Origin: Paraktedonobacter sp035294465 | Lineage (GTDB): Bacteria > Chloroflexota > Ktedonobacteria > Ktedonobacterales > Ktedonobacteraceae | Direction of reading: 5' to 3' | DNA: 25,681 nt | Assembly: GCA_035294465.1 (NCBI GenBank) | Contig: DATGKW010000249.1 | Location: 1-25,681, forward strand | Shown here: piece by piece, positions 21,808-25,681 of the stretch | Position numbering within the stretch: position 1 is the first letter of the stretch | How the letters are laid out: every line of letters starts with the position of its first letter | Made by a program: the position numbers and the translations under genes | The notes under the pieces: generated by a model | What the model saw: the letters and a program-made list of their open reading frames with translations, nothing else | Database searches by the model: none | Told to the model about the DNA's origin: nothing

Positions 21808-24355
21808 ATTTGCTCTGGTCGTGCTGATCGGTCCTTCTGGCTCAGGCAAATCGAGCTTTGGCCGGCGGCACTTTAAACCTACGGAGGTAATCTCCTCCGA
21901 CTTTTGCCGGGGCCTGGTCTCCGACGACGAAAACGACCAAAGCGCGACTAACAACGCGTTTGCTGTGCTGCATTTTATCGCAGCCCGTCGTCTGGCTGCT
22001 GGCAAGCTAACGGTAATCGACGCGACCAACGTTCTGGCGGAGGATCGCAAAGAGCTACTCAAGCAGGCCCATGAGTACCACTGCCTACCTATAGCGCTCG
22101 TCTTTAATCTACCGGAGAAACTTTGCCACGAGCGCAACGCAACGCGCCCCGATCGTCAGTTCGGGCCACATGTTGTGCGCCGTCAGCACGCACACATGCG
22201 CCGCTCTCTGGGCCAGTTGCGCCGCGAAGGCTTTGCCTCTGTTCACATCTTCTCGTCACCTGAGCAGGTTGATGCAATAGAGATCGTCCGGGAACCGTTG
22301 CCGGTTGATCGCAAGGATGAACACGGGCCATTTGACATCATCGGCGACGTGCATGGCTGCTTCGACGAATTGTGCGAACTGCTGGCGAAGTTAGGATACA
22401 CGATTGAGTCCCCGACTACAAGCAAGCCGAACTATCACGTGCAAGCACCTGAAGGGCGCAAGGTAGTTTTTCTGGGTGATCTTGTGGATCGTGGCCCTCA
22501 TACTCCCGATGTGCTGCGCCTGGCGATGGACATGGTAGCGAGTGGCGTGGCTCTCTGTGTACCCGGCAACCACGATATGAAGCTGCTGCGCAAGCTGCAA
22601 GGGCGCGCGGTCACTCTCCATCATGGTCTGGCTGAGACGATGGCACAGTTGGAGCGCGAGACCCCGGAGTTCCGCGCCCGCATTTTAACGTTCTTTGAGA
22701 GTATGGTCAGCCACTACGTACTCGACGGAGGCAGACTGATCGTGGCTCACGCCGGTTTGAAGGCAGAAATGCAGGGGCGTAGCACCCGCTCTGTGCGCGA
22801 CTTCGCCCTCTACGGCGAAACTTCCGGCGAAATTGACGAATTCGGCCTGCCAGTTCGCTATAACTGGGCAGTTGAGTATCGCGGAAAACCTCTGGTTGTC
22901 TATGGCCACACACCTGTACCTGAGCCAGAATGGTTGAATCATACCCTCAATATCGACACCGGTTGTGTCTTCGGAGGCAAGCTGACCGCTCTACGTTATC
23001 CCGAACGCGAGCTGCTGAGCGTGGCGGCGAAACAGACCTATTGGGAGTCGCCCAAACCATTCCCCTCGCCGGTGAGCGCGAGCGATGGACTAACTGCCCA
23101 GCAGCGAGAAGACGAGTTGCTTGATATTGAGGACGTCACCGGCAAACGCCTGATAGATACACGTCTCCAGCCTAAGATAACTATTCGCGAGGAAAACGCC
23201 ATAGCCGCGCTAGAGGTCATGAGCCGTTTTGCAGCCAATCCCAAGTGGCTCATCTACCTGCCACCGACTATGGCGCCCTCCGAAACCAGTTCGGAACCCG
23301 GCCTGCTAGAACATCCCGCCGAAGCCTTTGCTTATTATATACGTGAGGGTGTGAAGCACGTGATATGTGAAGAAAAACACATGGGATCGCGCGCCGTTGT
23401 GATACTCTGTCGCGACGTGAAAACAGCGCGCACCCGCTTCGGCGTTATCGATGAGGGGATTGGCATCTGCTACACACGCACCGGGCGGCGCTTCTTTGAT
23501 GACCTTGCCCTAGAGCAAGAGCTACTGGAACGCCTGCGCCTGGCATTGGAGCACACGAACTTCTGGGAACAACTCAGGACCGACTGGGTTTGCCTGGACT
23601 GTGAATTGATGCCCTGGTCCGTGAAGGCGCAGGGACTGCTGCTCAAACAATACGCAGCGGTCGGCGCAGCTTCGCGCGCGGCCCTGGATCGGGTAGTGTC
23701 GCTGCTGGAGCGCGCTCAAGAACGCGACCTGGAGCTTGGAGAACTTCCTGAACGCTATCGCCAGCGCAGCCGGATGGCCCGGCAGTACGTCCAGGCTTAC
23801 CGCCAGTATTGCTGGCCGGTCAACTCGCTCAACGATCTCAAACTTGCTCCCTTTCATATTCTGGCCACGCAGGAAGAAGTCCATACCGACAAGGACCATC
23901 TCTGGCACATGCAAACCACCGCTGCTTTCTGCCAGGCGGATCCAGAGTTGTTGCTGGCCACGCCCTACAAGCTGGTTGAACTCAACGATCCTACCAGCGT
24001 AGCCGAGGGTATTCAATGGTGGAGCGAACTGACCGGGCGTGGAGGCGAGGGTATGGTAATCAAACCGCTAAACTTTATTACGCGCAGCCGACGTGGCATT
24101 ACGCAGCCCGCGCTCAAGTGTCGTGGACCCGAATATCTGCGAATCATCTACGGCCCTGAGTACGACGTGCCAGCCAACCTTGAACGCCTGCGCGCACGCG
24201 GCATCGGAGCCAAGCGTTCGCTAGCCATGCGTGAGTTTGCCCTGGGTGTGGAGGCGCTTGAACGCTTCGTTCATAACGAGCCGCTGCGCCGCGTGCATGA
24301 GTGCGTATTCGGCGTCCTTGCTCTGGAAAGCGAGCCGGTCGATCCACACCTCTGA
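21788..24355 (+). CDS. pnkp: Pnkp: polynucleotide kinase-phosphatase-ligase
   Basis: This 855-residue three-domain RNA end-healing and sealing enzyme is close in length to the Clostridium thermocellum protein (about 870). The kinase has P-loop GPSGSGKSS at 15-23 with Lys21 and Ser22. The binuclear metallophosphatase has GDVHG with Asp187 and His189, GDLVDRG at 230-236, and PGNHD with Asn261 and His262. The ligase nucleotidyltransferase has EEKHMGSR with nucleophile Lys530. It repairs breaks with 2',3'-cyclic phosphate and 5'-OH ends, such as those left by anticodon nucleases, together with Hen1. The start at 21788 gives MNISIPEF, matching the family's N terminus. A GTG at 21773 is possible but no better supported. 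Neither start has an obvious Shine-Dalgarno sequence. Confidence 0.95.
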   Translation: MNISIPEFALVVLIGPSGSGKSSFGRRHFKPTEVISSDFCRGLVSDDENDQSATNNAFAVLHFIAARRLAAGKLTVIDATNVLAEDRKELLKQAHEYHCLPIALVFNLPEKLCHERNATRPDRQFGPHVVRRQHAHMRRSLGQLRREGFASVHIFSSPEQVDAIEIVREPLPVDRKDEHGPFDIIGDVHGCFDELCELLAKLGYTIESPTTSKPNYHVQAPEGRKVVFLGDLVDRGPHTPDVLRLAMDMVASGVALCVPGNHDMKLLRKLQGRAVTLHHGLAETMAQLERETPEFRARILTFFESMVSHYVLDGGRLIVAHAGLKAEMQGRSTRSVRDFALYGETSGEIDEFGLPVRYNWAVEYRGKPLVVYGHTPVPEPEWLNHTLNIDTGCVFGGKLTALRYPERELLSVAAKQTYWESPKPFPSPVSASDGLTAQQREDELLDIEDVTGKRLIDTRLQPKITIREENAIAALEVMSRFAANPKWLIYLPPTMAPSETSSEPGLLEHPAEAFAYYIREGVKHVICEEKHMGSRAVVILCRDVKTARTRFGVIDEGIGICYTRTGRRFFDDLALEQELLERLRLALEHTNFWEQLRTDWVCLDCELMPWSVKAQGLLLKQYAAVGAASRAALDRVVSLLERAQERDLELGELPERYRQRSRMARQYVQAYRQYCWPVNSLNDLKLAPFHILATQEEVHTDKDHLWHMQTTAAFCQADPELLLATPYKLVELNDPTSVAEGIQWWSELTGRGGEGMVIKPLNFITRSRRGITQPALKCRGPEYLRIIYGPEYDVPANLERLRARGIGAKRSLAMREFALGVEALERFVHNEPLRRVHECVFGVLALESEPVDPHL

Positions 24356-24644
24356 CGCCTCCCGGCACATACGCACAGGCTTTCCTTTCCAAAGAGGAGG
24401 AATGCAGGCTCTCTCTGTTTCCCCAGGTACTGATGTACTATTCTGCAGATCAAACCAGGGGAAATGCAGCCAGAGCGACTCCTGGCTCGTTCTTACATTG
24501 CGAGAGAAAACACGGCTATATATTCGCCTGCGGAAAAGCTACCTGGTTCCGTTTGCCTGACCAGGCGAGAAAAAAACAGAAGTGAGTAGGTAAGTTGCAT
24601 GAGATTGCTGTACGCGAACCATTCTGCAGAAAGCAGGCAAACAC
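24356..24644. other. Intergenic region downstream of pnkp
   Basis: The 289 bp between pnkp and the solute-binding protein gene contain no convincing gene. CCTGGT (24542-24547) and ACCAGG (24560-24565) form a 6-bp inverted repeat, followed by an A-rich rather than T-rich run, so it is not a standard + strand terminator. No good promoter pair was found. Confidence 0.5.
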
Positions 24645-25681
24645 ATGGATAATCTGCGCTTTTCTCGGCATTTACACTTTCGCCTGCCTACTTTTATAGG
24701 TTTGTACCTATGCCTGGTACTTCTTGCAGCCTGTGCTACCAGCGCAACGGGCACAAACATTGGCAGTACGCCCAGGTCAACCGTGAGACAGGTTCTGGTG
24801 TTTCCAAATGTCGGCATCCAGGATCTTGCGACGCTTGATCCGGCTCAAGCTTCGGACGAGAACTCCTTACAAGCTATGATGATGATCTATAGCGGCCTGG
24901 TGCGCCTGGACCAGAAACTCAGCGTTATTCCCGATCAGGCCACCTGGACAATTTCCACCGACCGCAAGGTCTACACCTTTTACTTGAAACCAGGGCTTAC
25001 TTTCTCCGACGGAACCCCTCTCACAGCACAAAGCTACGTATACAGCCTGACGCGCGCCTTGCTGCCCTCAGTTCAGTCGAGCAATGCGATGCTCTTCCTG
25101 GGCAACATCGCTGGCGCGGCAGACGTGAACAGCGGAAAAGCTACGACGCTGCGCGGTGTAAAAGCACTGAATGCTACAACTCTCGTTATCACACTCACAC
25201 GGCCGACGGAGTACTTTCTCCAGGCACTGACCAACCCGCTCACTTTTCCGGTGAACCAGAAACTGATTGAGCAGTACGGTGCCGCCAGCTGGTCCGATCA
25301 TGTCGTCGGTAACGGAGCCGGCAGCGGGCCATTCGAGGTGCAAACGTGGGTACACAATACAAAGATGGTTCTGGTACCCAATCCGCACTATTACGGACCT
25401 CATATGCGCTTGGCCGAGGTCGACATGATCTTTGTCGTCGATCCTCACACTGCGTTTCAGGCATACCAGGGAGGCCAGTATAACTTTGTCTGGAACATTT
25501 CTGCCTCCGATCTGGTTGCCGCACGTGGCTTATCTGGATTCACCAGCCAGATACTCCTGGAGACCGACGCGCTCTTCTTTAATACGCAAATGCCGCCGTT
25601 TAGCCAGCTCGCGGTACGCCAGGCATTTGCGTATGCGACCGATAAAGATACCCTGGCTCAGTCCCAATCTACCCTGAATGG
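24645..25681 (+). CDS. ABC transporter solute-binding lipoprotein (peptide/nickel type), partial
   Basis: An open frame runs from the ATG at 24645 to the window edge without a stop (345 codons plus 2 nt). It begins with a lipoprotein signal peptide: basic start, hydrophobic stretch, and lipobox LAAC with Cys30 as the lipidation site. The mature part matches the SBP family 5 (DppA/OppA/NikA) pattern: LDPAQASDENS near residue 65, then YTFYLKPGLTFSDGTPLTAQ near 115-135, GAGSGPFEV near 225, and VRQAFAYATDK near 330. Such proteins capture peptides, nickel chelates or sugars for an ABC importer. The ligand cannot be told. The upstream ribosome site is weak (GCAGG). Permease and ATPase genes would be expected beyond the edge. 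Confidence 0.88.
   Translation, partial: MDNLRFSRHLHFRLPTFIGLYLCLVLLAACATSATGTNIGSTPRSTVRQVLVFPNVGIQDLATLDPAQASDENSLQAMMMIYSGLVRLDQKLSVIPDQATWTISTDRKVYTFYLKPGLTFSDGTPLTAQSYVYSLTRALLPSVQSSNAMLFLGNIAGAADVNSGKATTLRGVKALNATTLVITLTRPTEYFLQALTNPLTFPVNQKLIEQYGAASWSDHVVGNGAGSGPFEVQTWVHNTKMVLVPNPHYYGPHMRLAEVDMIFVVDPHTAFQAYQGGQYNFVWNISASDLVAARGLSGFTSQILLETDALFFNTQMPPFSQLAVRQAFAYATDKDTLAQSQSTLN

Noticed and set aside
24402..24560. 52-codon frame after pnkp preceded by GAGGAGGA
   Set aside because: The purine run is too close to the ATG, no domain or conservation can be recognised, and the residue composition looks random.
24542..24565. Terminator after pnkp
   Set aside because: The inverted repeat is followed by A-rich, not T-rich, sequence on the coding strand, and no gene converges from the other side.
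1..25681. CRISPR array, tRNA or rRNA genes, insertion sequence
   Set aside because: No regularly spaced repeats, cloverleaf-like segments with CCA ends, rRNA stretches or transposase frames were found on reading both strands.

Overview
The window looks like a chromosomal segment of a Chloroflexota bacterium, most likely of the Ktedonobacteria type. This is inferred from the gene mix: stand-alone MutS-like ATPase pairs, a hydrogenase-4-like membrane complex without catalytic cysteines, NnrS, and a Clostridium-type Pnkp/Hen1 RNA repair pair. No phylogenetic marker is present, so the assignment is tentative. There are no rRNA or tRNA genes, no CRISPR array and no recognisable insertion sequence.

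Positions 1-13388 hold the most notable feature: two separate RNA leaders that both read as fluoride (crcB-motif) riboswitches, each with its own promoter and its own overlapping intrinsic terminator. The first (about 461-549) precedes two adjacent MutS-like ATPase genes (656-3714). The second (about 5034-5121, behind a near-consensus promoter) precedes a seven-gene operon (5222-13213) in the order hyfC-, hyfE-, hyfF-, hyfG-, hyfH-, hyfI- and hyfB-like. A GalT-like nucleotidyltransferase gene (3826-4854) lies between the two units. A broken universal stress protein fragment (13236-13388) trails the operon. DNA repair (mutS) and formate hydrogenlyase-type genes are, from memory, among the gene classes reported downstream of crcB/fluoride motifs, so this may be a fluoride-response island. 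The hyfG-like subunit lacks all four cysteines that hold the NiFe centre, so the complex should not be a hydrogenase. It is better described as an energy-converting-hydrogenase-related (Ehr) redox-driven ion pump with two antiporter-like subunits.

Positions 13441-17527 carry an MFS transporter on the + strand, then a convergent pair on the - strand: an NnrS-family haem/nitric-oxide-associated membrane protein and a kynureninase. The NnrS gene probably starts at a TTG with a good Shine-Dalgarno sequence and has a GTGAC-N4-GTCAC palindrome upstream.

Positions 17607-24355 carry nucleic-acid modification and repair functions. A large Eco57I-like N6-adenine DNA methyltransferase (- strand) is divergent from an operon of Hen1 (RNA 3'-terminal 2'-O-methyltransferase) and Pnkp (kinase-phosphatase-ligase), which together form a bacterial RNA repair system. 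The divergent intergenic region has a plausible promoter in each direction.

The window ends inside a lipoprotein gene for a peptide/nickel-type ABC transporter solute-binding protein (24645 to the edge).
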